Assembly (NCBI GenBank): GCA_021802115.1
Contig: JAKABA010000188.1
Coordinates: forward strand, 1 to 7,600
Length of the DNA stretch: 7,600 nucleotides
Reading direction: 5' to 3'
From: a bacterium
GTDB taxonomy: Bacteria > Chloroflexota > Dormibacteria > UBA8260 > Bog-877
Both the position numbers and the translations under genes were made by a program. The notes under the pieces were generated by a model. The model was not told the DNA's origin and ran no database searches. It was given only the letters and a program-made list of their open reading frames with translations. Of this stretch, positions 1 through 5,946 are shown one piece after another; the first letter of the stretch is position 1; each line of letters opens with the position of its first letter.

Positions 1-109
1 AGGCGACGGCTCGGATGCTCGGATGACCGGGCACCCGGGGAGTGGATGTAAGACCAGCGCTTCGGCGCGGGCGGTTCGCGGTGAGGCCAGAACCGAACCC
101 AGCAATGGG

Positions 110-116
110 GGAGGAA
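110..116 (+). promoter_or_regulatory. Ribosome binding site for the flavin-binding protein gene
   Basis: GGAGGAA lies upstream of the GTG at 128; the 13-base gap from GGAGG to the start is somewhat long. It is the main reason for preferring 128 over the ATG at 23. A second purine run, GAGGGG at 123-128, could instead serve the GTG at 140. Confidence 0.5.
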
Positions 117-127
117 CCCCGCGAGGG

Positions 128-769
128 GTGTCACCAGCAGTGGGCTCACTGGAGTTCACGCCGTGGCAACGGCTGATCTGCCACCTGGGGTTCAACGCCG
201 GTGGCGTGCCATGGGTGGTGCCGACGATGTACGCCCGGGCGGGGGACGTCCTCTACATCCACGGTTCCCCCGGGTCACGGATGCTGCGGGAGTGCTCCGC
301 CGGGCAGGAGGTCTGCGTGACCGTGACCTTGCTGGACGGTTTGGTGCTGGCGCGCTCGGTCTTCCACCACTCGATGAACTACCGCTCGGTGATGGTGGTC
401 GGCACTCCCCAGGAGGTCGTCGATCCCGACGAGAAACGGGCCGCATTCGAGGCGTTGGTTGAACACGTGATCCCGGGGCGCTGGCAAGACGCCCGTTCTC
501 CCTCCTACAAGGAGCTGCGAGCCACCAAGGTGCTTCGGCTCGACATCAAGGAGGCCTCCTGCAAGCTGCGCCAGGGGCCGCCCAGCGATTCCGCAGACGA
601 CCTGGCGCTCACCTTCTGGGCCGGGGTCATCACCACCCGCCTGGTCGCCCAGGACGTGATCCCAGCGCCCGACCTGACACCGGGGATCCCCGTCCCCGAG
701 TCCGTGCGGCGCTACCGCCCCGGCCAGGGTACGCCCTGGGATGGCTCGCCATCCCAGAAGGCGCGCTAG
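128..769 (+). CDS. Pyridoxamine 5'-phosphate oxidase family (FMN-binding split barrel) protein
   Basis: The 213-residue product resembles the actinobacterial flavin-nucleotide-binding branch of the PNPOx-like split-barrel family, small usually dimeric FMN or F420 proteins, mostly of unknown substrate. Visible family blocks are LICHLGF (16-22), the VPTMYAR strand (31-37), LYIHGSPGSRML (42-53), VCVTVTLLDGLVLARS (62-77), the FHHSMNYRSV block (79-88) that should line the flavin site, EHVIPGRW (112-119), ELRATKVL (129-136) and a C-terminal WAGVI (164-168). The frame is open to base 2, but I prefer GTG at 128 because a GGAGG lies 13 bases upstream, the length then fits the family, and residues before it look like non-coding GC-rich sequence; GTG at 140 is an alternative. 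The N-terminal helix, usually ending in a YDR...ILDEGL-type stretch before LICH, is not recognisable. Family call is firm; substrate and function are unknown. Confidence 0.88.
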   Translation: MSPAVGSLEFTPWQRLICHLGFNAGGVPWVVPTMYARAGDVLYIHGSPGSRMLRECSAGQEVCVTVTLLDGLVLARSVFHHSMNYRSVMVVGTPQEVVDPDEKRAAFEALVEHVIPGRWQDARSPSYKELRATKVLRLDIKEASCKLRQGPPSDSADDLALTFWAGVITTRLVAQDVIPAPDLTPGIPVPESVRRYRPGQGTPWDGSPSQKAR

Positions 770-1029
770 CTCGTCGGCGGCGGTGGGTCGCGACAGGGCC
801 GGGCTGGCCGGGCGCCACTTGGAAGTCCGAGCCCCCGAACCGAAGTGCCGGCCGGTGTCCGGATTCCTGGCGCCGTCCGCAAGCCGACCCCGCACGAGGT
901 GCTGCGGTCCCAGCCGGAGCCGTGGGCCGCAAGGCGGCCGACCGATCGCCGCGGCCGCCGAACCGTCGCCACAAGGTGGGCAGAGACCACGGCCTGCGGG
1001 GGAAGCCTTCGCCCGGCAGGTGCAGACGA
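770..1029. other. Convergent intergenic region
   Basis: These 260 bases lie between the stop codons of the flavin-binding protein gene (+) and the second ABC subunit gene (-). Open frames cross it on both strands, but their translations are arginine-, proline- and glycine-rich without recognisable motifs and are taken as shadows of high GC. The only structure I see is the hairpin at 993-1020 and a weak CACTT/AAGTG pair at 816-820 and 843-847. Confidence 0.6.
993..1020 (-). terminator. Candidate intrinsic terminator hairpin after the ABC operon
   Basis: An imperfect hairpin sits ten bases beyond the stop of the second ABC subunit gene. CCTGC (993-997) pairs with GCAGG (1016-1020), GGG (998-1000) with CCC (1012-1014), and GAA (1002-1004) with TTC (1008-1010), with one bulged base at 1015 and one mismatch. 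No T-run follows on either strand, so this is the GC-rich hairpin-only type often proposed in actinobacteria, or merely a 3' stabilising structure. It could also act on plus-strand readthrough from the flavin-binding protein gene. Confidence 0.4.
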
Positions 1030-2811
1030 TCAGCCTCTGGAAGCCGCTGAGTCCCGGGTCCAGGCCCTCCACAGCGAGGCGTAGCTGCCCTGGGCCGCCA
1101 GCAGCTCCGCGTGCGTTCCCAGCTCCAGCACCCGGCCGGCGTCCACCACGGCCACCATGTCGGCGTCGCGGGCGGCCTCCAGTCGGTGGGCGATGGTGAC
1201 CACGGTGCGACCGGCCAGCACCCGGCCCAGGGAGCGTTCCAGGTGGCGCGCAGCCCCCGGGTCGAGCAGCGACGTGGCCTCGTCGAGGACCAAGGTGTGG
1301 GGGTTCGCGAGCAGTAGCCTCGCCAGCGCCAGCTGTTGCGACTGCGCGGGCCCGATGACCAGGCCGCCGGAGCCGAGGGGAGTGTCGAGGCCCTGGGGCA
1401 GAGCCCTGGCCCAGGCGCCCAGATCGACCTCGTCCAGCACCTCCCAGAGGGCTCCATCGTCAGCCGAGGCATCGCTGATGAGCAGGTTGTCGCGGAGAGA
1501 GGCGGCGAACACATGCTGCTCCTGGGTCACCAGCGCAACCTCGGCGCGCAACCTCTCGGTGGGGATTTTGGAGACTTCGACTCCCCCCACTCGCACCGTC
1601 CCTGAGCCGGGGGCGAACACCCCGGCCAGCAGCAGCGCCAGGGTGGTCTTGCCCGCGCCGCTGGGCCCGATGACGGCCAGCCGGCGTCCGGGCTCAGGAC
1701 TCAGGTCCAGGCCTCGCAGCACGTCCCGGCCCCGGCGGTAGGCGAAATGAACGTCCCGCGCGACGAGCCGGTCGGACCGGGGCTCATCGGCGGTCACCTC
1801 CGGCTGCGGCACCTGGCCGACCCCCAGAATCCGAGCCATCGACGCGCCTCCGATCTGTAGGGCAGCCAGCCAGCTGAGCAGGATGTCGACTGGGCCCACC
1901 AGCTGCTGGGCATAGAGGGCGGCGGTGGTGACCGCGCCAAGGCTCAGGATGCCGGCGACGTGGAAGAGCCCGCCCGCCAACAGGGCGGTGAACAGGGGCA
2001 GGATGTAGCACGCCTCGGTGGTCGGGAACAGCACCACCCGAAGGCGGAATGTCGCCCAGTCCGCCCGCAGCGAACTCCGGATGTCCTCTTCGATCCTGGC
2101 CCGCCGCCGCTCTCCCAGGTTGAATGCCTCAATGGTGCGGCCCGCGGTCATGGTCTCCTGGAGGCGGGAGTTCACCTGGGCCAGCGCGGCCTGACGATTG
2201 AGGTAGGCGGCGGAGGCGCGGCGGAGGTACCAGCGGTTGATCAGGAACAGCGGGGGGATGGCAGGGAGCAGGACCAGGGCCATCGGGGGCGCGCTGACCA
2301 CCAGCGCCACCACGGTGAGGGTGGCGGTGACCGCGGCGATGCCCATGTCCGGCACCGCCCTCTGCACCGCGGTCGTCAGCAGCTCGACGTCGGTGGTCGA
2401 GCGGGTGAGCAGGTCGCCGGTCCCGGCCCTCTCCACCACCCCCAGAGGGAGGCTGAGCACACCGTCCACCAACCCCTCCCTGAGCCTGGCCAGGATCCTC
2501 TCCCCCAGCACCGCGGACCGGCTGCGGGCGAGCCGGGTCAGGACGGCCTGGCAGCAGAGCGCCACCCCGAAGACCGCGACCGCAACCACGATCCCGCGAG
2601 CTGTCTCGCGATGCGCTGCCAGTTGATTCACCAGGCCGCCCAGGATGGCGGGGCCGACCAGCCCGGCTGCGGTCGCTGCGCCCTGGACCCCGATGAGCAC
2701 GAACAGCCACCATCGCTCCTCCAGGGCCAGCCGCCCAGCGGTGCGCCGGACCAGGGCGGCGTCCGCCACCGGTAGCTGCGCGGGTGCTGAGCCGGCTTCC
2801 CCGGTGCTCAA
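1030..2811 (-). CDS. ABC transporter half-subunit (exporter-type TMD-NBD) with degenerate signature motif
   Basis: This 593-residue product is a half-transporter. A type-IV (exporter-fold) membrane domain has about six hydrophobic helices (roughly 33-62, 72-93, 152-175, 176-192, 258-285, 288-315) and is followed by an ATPase domain. The ATPase is intact on its own side: A-loop Tyr358, Walker A GPSGAGKTT (382-390, Lys388), Q-loop Gln430, Walker B LVLDE (507-511) with catalytic Glu511, D-loop SLLD (514-517) and H-loop His542. The signature is decayed: IGPAQ (486-490) stands where LSGGQ is expected. It starts with TTG at 2811, supported by AGGAGG seven bases upstream; its first bases overlap the stop of the other half-subunit gene (TTGA), implying translational coupling and heterodimer formation. 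Substrate cannot be read from the sequence; the upstream siderophore reductase suggests iron-siderophore transport, with drug or lipid export as the alternative. Confidence 0.93.
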   Translation of the reverse strand: MSTGEAGSAPAQLPVADAALVRRTAGRLALEERWWLFVLIGVQGAATAAGLVGPAILGGLVNQLAAHRETARGIVVAVAVFGVALCCQAVLTRLARSRSAVLGERILARLREGLVDGVLSLPLGVVERAGTGDLLTRSTTDVELLTTAVQRAVPDMGIAAVTATLTVVALVVSAPPMALVLLPAIPPLFLINRWYLRRASAAYLNRQAALAQVNSRLQETMTAGRTIEAFNLGERRRARIEEDIRSSLRADWATFRLRVVLFPTTEACYILPLFTALLAGGLFHVAGILSLGAVTTAALYAQQLVGPVDILLSWLAALQIGGASMARILGVGQVPQPEVTADEPRSDRLVARDVHFAYRRGRDVLRGLDLSPEPGRRLAVIGPSGAGKTTLALLLAGVFAPGSGTVRVGGVEVSKIPTERLRAEVALVTQEQHVFAASLRDNLLISDASADDGALWEVLDEVDLGAWARALPQGLDTPLGSGGLVIGPAQSQQLALARLLLANPHTLVLDEATSLLDPGAARHLERSLGRVLAGRTVVTIAHRLEAARDADMVAVVDAGRVLELGTHAELLAAQGSYASLWRAWTRDSAASRG

Positions 2812-4556
2812 GTGGGAACCTCCTGCGAGGGTGAGCTCTCGACACCCCGCGCCACCAGCTCGCGATAGGCGTCGTGGTGGGCGAGCAGGTCGTGGTGGCG
2901 CCCCCGGGCCAGCACGGTGCCGTCAACCCAGACGACCTCGTCGGCGCGCTCCAGGAGCAGAGGGCTCGAGCTGAACACCACGGTGGTCCGGCCCCGCCTC
3001 ACCGCCCCGAGACGGCTGGCGATCTCGGCCTCGGTGTGAGCGTCGACCGCGCTGGTGGGCTCGTCGAGGATCAGCACCTCGGGGTTGGCCCTCAGGGCTG
3101 CTGCCAGGAGAAGCCGCTGGCGCTGGCCCCCGGACAGGTTGCTGCCCCGCTCGGGCAGTTCGGTTGCGAGCCCCTCCGGCAGACCGTCGACGATGTCGGT
3201 CGCGGCGGCGGCGCTCAGAGCGACCTCCATCGGCAGCGACGCGCCCCTTCCCGCGGGCGGGGACAGCGAGTCGGAGAGGGGTCCAGCCAGTAGAGTGGCC
3301 TCCTTAGGAAGGACCAGGATGCGTCGGCGCAGCTCCGCCAGGGTGAGGCTGGACAGAGGAAGCCCATCCAAGGTGACCTCCCTCCCGCCGTTGGCCGGTG
3401 AGTACCGGCCGAGCCTCTCAGCCAGTGTGGTGGCGGAGAGCTGGTCGCCTGCCACCACGGCCACCAAGCGACCCGGTCCCACCTCGAGACCGCTCTCAGG
3501 GTCGGCGAGCGAACCAGTCCCGGACCCGAGGTCGGGAGCACGTTCTGGGAACTCGAGGTCCCGGCGCAGACCGAGCAGACGCACCACCCGGCTGGAGGCG
3601 ACCAGGCCACTGGTCAGGTAATAGGCGAAGTCAACCATGGTCTCGACCGGAAGGACGAGGAACGCGGCCTCGCCATAGGCGGTCACCAGCGTCCCCGGGG
3701 TGACGTCTCCGGCCATCACCAGGCGGGCTCCGATCGCGGTGACCGCGACCAGGAGCACGCCCGGTAAGAACAGCTGCAGGGCCGCGACGGTCGCCTCCAA
3801 CCTGGCGGTGCGCACGGCGGCGGCGCGGATCCGCTGGGAGGCGGCGGCGAAGCGTCGCGAGAACACCCGCTCCCCGCCCAACCCACGGAGCACGCGAAGG
3901 CCGGCCACGGTGTCGGCCGTGATCGACGAGGCGGCGGCGATCTCGTCCCGCTGCGCCCGCTTGCGCCGCTCCAGCGGCCGCAGCAAGGGCCCCAGGGTCA
4001 CCACCGCCAGCGGCACCCCGACCACCACGACCAAACCCAGCGGCGTCGACTCCAGGAGCAGCACGACGGCAACCCCCACCACCGCCAGCGCGGCGCCGAT
4101 CAGGCGGGGCAGCATGTCGAGGACGTTGGCGATGTTGCTGACGTCGCTGGCCCCGATCCCGGCCACCTCCCCGGCCGCCACCTGCCGGCTCAGGTCACCC
4201 CCGAGGGCGATCGCCTGGCGGGCCACCAGCCGCTGCACGCAGGAGGAAGCCAGCAGCCGGTTGGTGACCGCCTCCCGGTGGCGCAGAGCTCCGCTCCCCG
4301 CCTGCACCACCCCCAGGGCCAGGATTGCGAACGACCAACCGATGATCGCCGCGCGGTTGGCGTGGATGACCGCCTCGATGGCGGCACCCACCACCAGCGG
4401 GACCGCGGCCTGGGCCCCCATCCAGACGACCGCATACGCGCCGCCCACCGCCAGATACCGGCGCTGACGGCGGGCCAGCCAGATCAGAAACCGCCCGGAA
4501 GAGCCGATTTCGGGCGTGCCGGGCTCCAGGAGCAGAGATGGGCGCACCCACTCCAT
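2808..4556 (-). CDS. ABC transporter half-subunit (exporter-type TMD-NBD) with degenerate Walker A, Q-loop and H-loop
   Basis: The 582-residue product has the same TMD-NBD layout, with about six hydrophobic helices (roughly 33-64, 70-92, 148-172, 172-195, 255-282, 293-320) and an NBD from about 340. The NBD keeps LSGGQ (474-478) and Walker B LILDE (495-499, Glu499). It lacks a usable nucleotide-binding P-loop: the Walker A position reads GDQLSATT (370-377), with Thr376 where the lysine belongs and neither of the two inner glycines. The Q-loop glutamine aligns with Lys418, the H-loop histidine with Ser531, and the stretch before the P-loop is short with no A-loop aromatic. These losses mirror the signature loss in the partner, so the pair should have one competent composite ATP site. 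It follows the SIP gene by 39 bases. The ATG at 4556 has only a weak ribosome site. It is not a pseudogene: the frame is intact and the other motifs are conserved. Confidence 0.93.
   Translation of the reverse strand: MEWVRPSLLLEPGTPEIGSSGRFLIWLARRQRRYLAVGGAYAVVWMGAQAAVPLVVGAAIEAVIHANRAAIIGWSFAILALGVVQAGSGALRHREAVTNRLLASSCVQRLVARQAIALGGDLSRQVAAGEVAGIGASDVSNIANVLDMLPRLIGAALAVVGVAVVLLLESTPLGLVVVVGVPLAVVTLGPLLRPLERRKRAQRDEIAAASSITADTVAGLRVLRGLGGERVFSRRFAAASQRIRAAAVRTARLEATVAALQLFLPGVLLVAVTAIGARLVMAGDVTPGTLVTAYGEAAFLVLPVETMVDFAYYLTSGLVASSRVVRLLGLRRDLEFPERAPDLGSGTGSLADPESGLEVGPGRLVAVVAGDQLSATTLAERLGRYSPANGGREVTLDGLPLSSLTLAELRRRILVLPKEATLLAGPLSDSLSPPAGRGASLPMEVALSAAAATDIVDGLPEGLATELPERGSNLSGGQRQRLLLAAALRANPEVLILDEPTSAVDAHTEAEIASRLGAVRRGRTTVVFSSSPLLLERADEVVWVDGTVLARGRHHDLLAHHDAYRELVARGVESSPSQEVPT
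2819..2824 (-). promoter_or_regulatory. Strong ribosome binding site that decides a TTG start
   Basis: On the minus strand AGGAGG lies seven bases before TTG at 2811-2809. It is inside the last codons of the preceding ABC gene. There is no ATG or GTG in frame at this spacing, so TTG is the likely start, with coupling to translation of the upstream gene. Confidence 0.8.
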
Positions 4557-4577
4557 GCTAGGCGCCAGCGTGGTCCC

Positions 4578-4596
4578 GGGAGGCCGGTACCCTCCC
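4578..4596 (-). repeat. Inverted repeat between the SIP and ABC genes
   Basis: GGGAGG (4578-4583) and CCTCCC (4591-4596) form a perfect six-base-pair stem with a seven-base loop. On the minus strand it overlaps the SIP stop codon and lies about 20 bases before the ABC start at 4556. No T-run follows, so it is more plausibly an RNA-processing or attenuating hairpin within the operon than a full terminator. It could also be chance in GC-rich DNA. Confidence 0.4.
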
Positions 4597-5360
4597 TACT
4601 CGATTGCCTCTGGCTCGCCCCGGTCCAGGTTCGGCCGGTCCCTCCGCCAGTACGCCTTCACGGCCAACTGGTCCCGGGAAAGGCCGCGCCGTTGCATGAG
4701 GTCGCGCACGGCAAGCGCCGTCGTGGCCTCGCCGGCGATGTAGACGCGGCCGCGGCCCGGCGGAAGCTCGACCGCCGCAGCCCGCCCCAGCAGGGGGCCA
4801 TCCGCCCCCGGCGGCCCACCGGCGCGGTCGACGAACTCAACCACCTGCTCCAGCCCGGGTGGCGCCGGTGGCGCCTCGTGCCTTTGCCCGACCTCCAACA
4901 GCACCCGGGCTCGGTGCGGGTCCGCCACCGCCTCGGCCATGCGGAACATGGCCGGGATCGCGGTCTCATCACCGATGAAGAGATGCCAGTCCGCCTGCCG
5001 GTCGAGGGTGATCTTGCCTCGAGGAGCGATCACGTCGGAGAGCTGGTCGCCGGACCGCGCCCCCGCAGCCCACCGGGCCCCCGGACCCGAACCGTGCAGC
5101 ACTACGTCGATCTCCACCTCGCCCCGGCCGAGCTCAGCTCGCCGGATCGTGTAGCGGCGGCTGACCAGGCTGCCTCCCGACCTCACCTTGACCATGAGGT
5201 CCTGTCCGGGGCGGTAATCCAGTTCGCGCAGGGACTCGGATCTCAGGAGGATGCGGCGCAAGGTCGGCGTCCAATCATCGACCGCCGCCACCTCGAGATC
5301 GAAGGGCCGCGGGGTCGGCAGGGCGTCAGCCAGCGTCCCCTGGTTCCCGCTCGTGGCCAT
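4596..5360 (-). CDS. Siderophore-interacting protein (FAD-dependent ferric-siderophore reductase family)
   Basis: The product (254 residues from the preferred start) matches the SIP/ViuB family of cytoplasmic flavoreductases, which use NAD(P)H and FAD to reduce iron in imported ferric siderophores and release it. Landmarks are the flavin-binding RRYTIR (68-73), the HGSGPGARWA block (89-98), GD (104-105), the FIGDETAIPA turn opening the nucleotide-binding half (128-137), AGEATTALAVR (209-219) and the C-terminal KAYWRRDRPN (235-244). Length is normal and no signal peptide is seen. Start: ATG at 5360 has GAGGAG six bases upstream; ATG at 5366 abuts that site, and GTG at 5396 would extend the protein by 12 residues but lacks a ribosome site. 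It is the first gene of a tight SIP-ABC-ABC run on the minus strand, 153 bases after the AhpD-like gene. Family assignment is strong; the actual siderophore is unknown and no siderophore synthesis gene is in the window. Confidence 0.9.
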   Translation of the reverse strand: MATSGNQGTLADALPTPRPFDLEVAAVDDWTPTLRRILLRSESLRELDYRPGQDLMVKVRSGGSLVSRRYTIRRAELGRGEVEIDVVLHGSGPGARWAAGARSGDQLSDVIAPRGKITLDRQADWHLFIGDETAIPAMFRMAEAVADPHRARVLLEVGQRHEAPPAPPGLEQVVEFVDRAGGPPGADGPLLGRAAAVELPPGRGRVYIAGEATTALAVRDLMQRRGLSRDQLAVKAYWRRDRPNLDRGEPEAIE

Positions 5361-5366
5361 CGACAT

Positions 5367-5372
5367 CTCCTC
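5367..5372 (-). promoter_or_regulatory. Ribosome binding site of the SIP gene
   Basis: On the minus strand GAGGAG is separated by six bases from ATG at 5360 and directly abuts the in-frame ATG at 5366. This favours 5360 as the start. Confidence 0.65.
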
Positions 5373-5403
5373 AGCTTCCTTCGCGGCGGCCTGCACCGCT
5401 ACA

Positions 5404-5423
5404 CGCCATCAATGGCGATCGCC
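5404..5423. promoter_or_regulatory. Overlapping dyads upstream of the SIP-ABC operon (candidate operator)
   Basis: CGCCAT (5404-5409) and ATGGCG (5412-5417) form a perfect inverted repeat with a two-base spacer. The second arm runs into the perfect palindrome GGCGATCGCC (5414-5423). The cluster is about 44 bases upstream of the SIP start, in a gap with no coding support, where a repressor or activator of the operon could bind. It matches no operator I know, and it does not resemble the DmdR/IdeR iron box. Confidence 0.35.
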
Positions 5424-5513
5424 CACCGGGCCGGCGGCCGGGATCAATCGACGCCTGGCCCGGAGTGGCGACGCCAGATGAGCTTAGGACGGGTGACCCC
5501 GCCCACCCCCGGC

Positions 5514-5879
5514 TCACCCGGCGGGGGGTGCCATCCGCGCCGCGAACTGGTGGTACGCCTCCCACGCCCTGGGGCCGTAGACCGTGGCCGGCCCACCGTC
5601 GAGCAGCAGGGTCACCCCGATCATCTCGGCGACCTCCGCCGGGCTCGCCCCCCGCCGGGCCGCCCCCCGCGCATGGGCGGCGATGCAGCCGTCGCACCGC
5701 TTCACGATGGAGACCGCCAGCGCGATCAGCTCCTTGTGGCGAGCCTCGAGCGCCCCATCCTTGATGACCTCCCGGTGCATGGTGGCGTACGCCGACCACA
5801 CCTCCGGGATCACCTCGCGCAACTCCTTCACCGGTTGGGCGAGGTCGCTCAGCACCTCCGGGTAATCGGTCCTGGTCAC
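5514..5879 (-). CDS. AhpD-like / carboxymuconolactone decarboxylase family protein with CxxC
   Basis: This small all-helical protein (121 residues from the preferred start) has the CMD/AhpD core. A conserved helix (HKELIALAVSIVKR, 48-61) leads into the redox motif RCDGCIAAH (61-69), with Cys62, Cys65 and His69, followed by ARRGASPAEVAEMIGV (74-89). The CxxC plus histidine places it with AhpD-type thiol-disulfide or peroxidase-related proteins rather than true carboxymuconolactone decarboxylases, which lack the cysteine pair. The GTG at 5879 is chosen because GGAGG lies seven bases upstream; an upstream TTG at 5939 would add 20 low-complexity residues and consume nearly all of the divergent promoter region. 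It runs in the same direction as the SIP-ABC genes and could be the first gene of that transcript, but the 153-base gap leaves that open. Its redox partner is unknown. Confidence 0.9.
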   Translation of the reverse strand: MTRTDYPEVLSDLAQPVKELREVIPEVWSAYATMHREVIKDGALEARHKELIALAVSIVKRCDGCIAAHARGAARRGASPAEVAEMIGVTLLLDGGPATVYGPRAWEAYHQFAARMAPPAG

Positions 5880-5886
5880 AGATCCA

Positions 5887-5891
5887 CCTCC
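5887..5891 (-). promoter_or_regulatory. Ribosome binding site of the AhpD-like gene
   Basis: GGAGG on the minus strand lies seven bases before GTG at 5879, which sets the start and leaves a 67-base divergent intergenic region. Confidence 0.7.
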
Positions 5892-5900
5892 AGCCACAGT

Positions 5901-5921
5901 TGACGTCAGGGACGAGGTCCC
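5901..5921. promoter_or_regulatory. Two abutting dyads in the divergent intergenic region (candidate operator)
   Basis: The perfect eight-base palindrome TGACGTCA (5901-5908) is followed without a gap by GGGAC-GAG-GTCCC (5909-5921), a perfect inverted repeat with a three-base spacer. Both lie between the divergent AhpD-like and dienelactone-hydrolase-like starts, where a shared regulator would be expected. Which protein binds, if any, cannot be told. Confidence 0.4.
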
Positions 5922-5934
5922 AGCTCCCGCCTGC

Positions 5935-5941
5935 AACAATA
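5935..5941. promoter_or_regulatory. Possible -10 elements for divergent transcription
   Basis: This AT-rich patch stands out in a very GC-rich spacer. On the plus strand AACAAT (5935-5940) has A and T at the key -10 positions and ends six bases before ATG 5947, which would suit a leaderless dienelactone-hydrolase mRNA. On the minus strand the same patch reads TATTGT. No convincing -35 element sits at standard spacing for either, so this is tentative. Confidence 0.25.
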
Positions 5942-5946
5942 GGCCG

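Noticed and set aside
1..51. C-terminal end of an upstream gene in frame 1 (stop TAA at 49-51)
   Set aside because: Only 16 codons are visible with no recognisable similarity, so it cannot be supported without sequence to the left.
816..847. A CACTT/AAGTG stem in the convergent gap as a second terminator
   Set aside because: Only five continuous pairs with a 22-base loop and no good extension; weaker than the hairpin at 993-1020.
275..1072. A 265-codon minus-strand frame opposite the flavin-binding protein gene
   Set aside because: No family motifs; it overlaps a well-supported plus-strand gene almost entirely.
630..1514. A 294-codon minus-strand frame running past the end of the second ABC gene into the convergent gap
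   Set aside because: It is an out-of-frame shadow of the ABC NBD (Trp/Pro/Arg/Ser-rich) and its extension beyond 1030 shows no conserved motif or ribosome site.
1960..2775. A 271-codon plus-strand frame antisense to the second ABC gene
   Set aside because: Gln/Gly/His-rich low-complexity translation typical of the antisense of a membrane-domain gene; no domain seen.
2808..4556. Calling the first ABC subunit a pseudogene because of its missing Walker A lysine
   Set aside because: The frame is intact over 582 residues, LSGGQ and Walker B are kept, and the partner carries the complementary defect, which points to selected asymmetry rather than decay.
5361..5396. Extended SIP start at GTG 5396
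   Set aside because: No ribosome site precedes it, whereas ATG 5360 has GAGGAG at six bases; the extra 12 residues look non-conserved.
5484..5502. A possible DmdR/IdeR iron box beginning TTAGG upstream of the SIP gene
   Set aside because: Only about 10 of 19 positions match the consensus and the right half lacks the CCTAA arm, so it is not distinguishable from chance despite the iron-related neighbour.
4278..5903. A 541-codon plus-strand open frame antisense to the first ABC subunit, SIP and AhpD-like genes
   Set aside because: Its translation is Arg/Pro/Gly/His-rich with no recognisable domain, and it lies opposite three genes with clear catalytic or binding motifs. Long antisense frames are expected at this GC content.
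5880..5939. Extended AhpD-like start at TTG 5939
   Set aside because: It would add 20 Gly/Ser/Thr-rich residues and remove the divergent promoter region; GTG 5879 has a well-spaced GGAGG.
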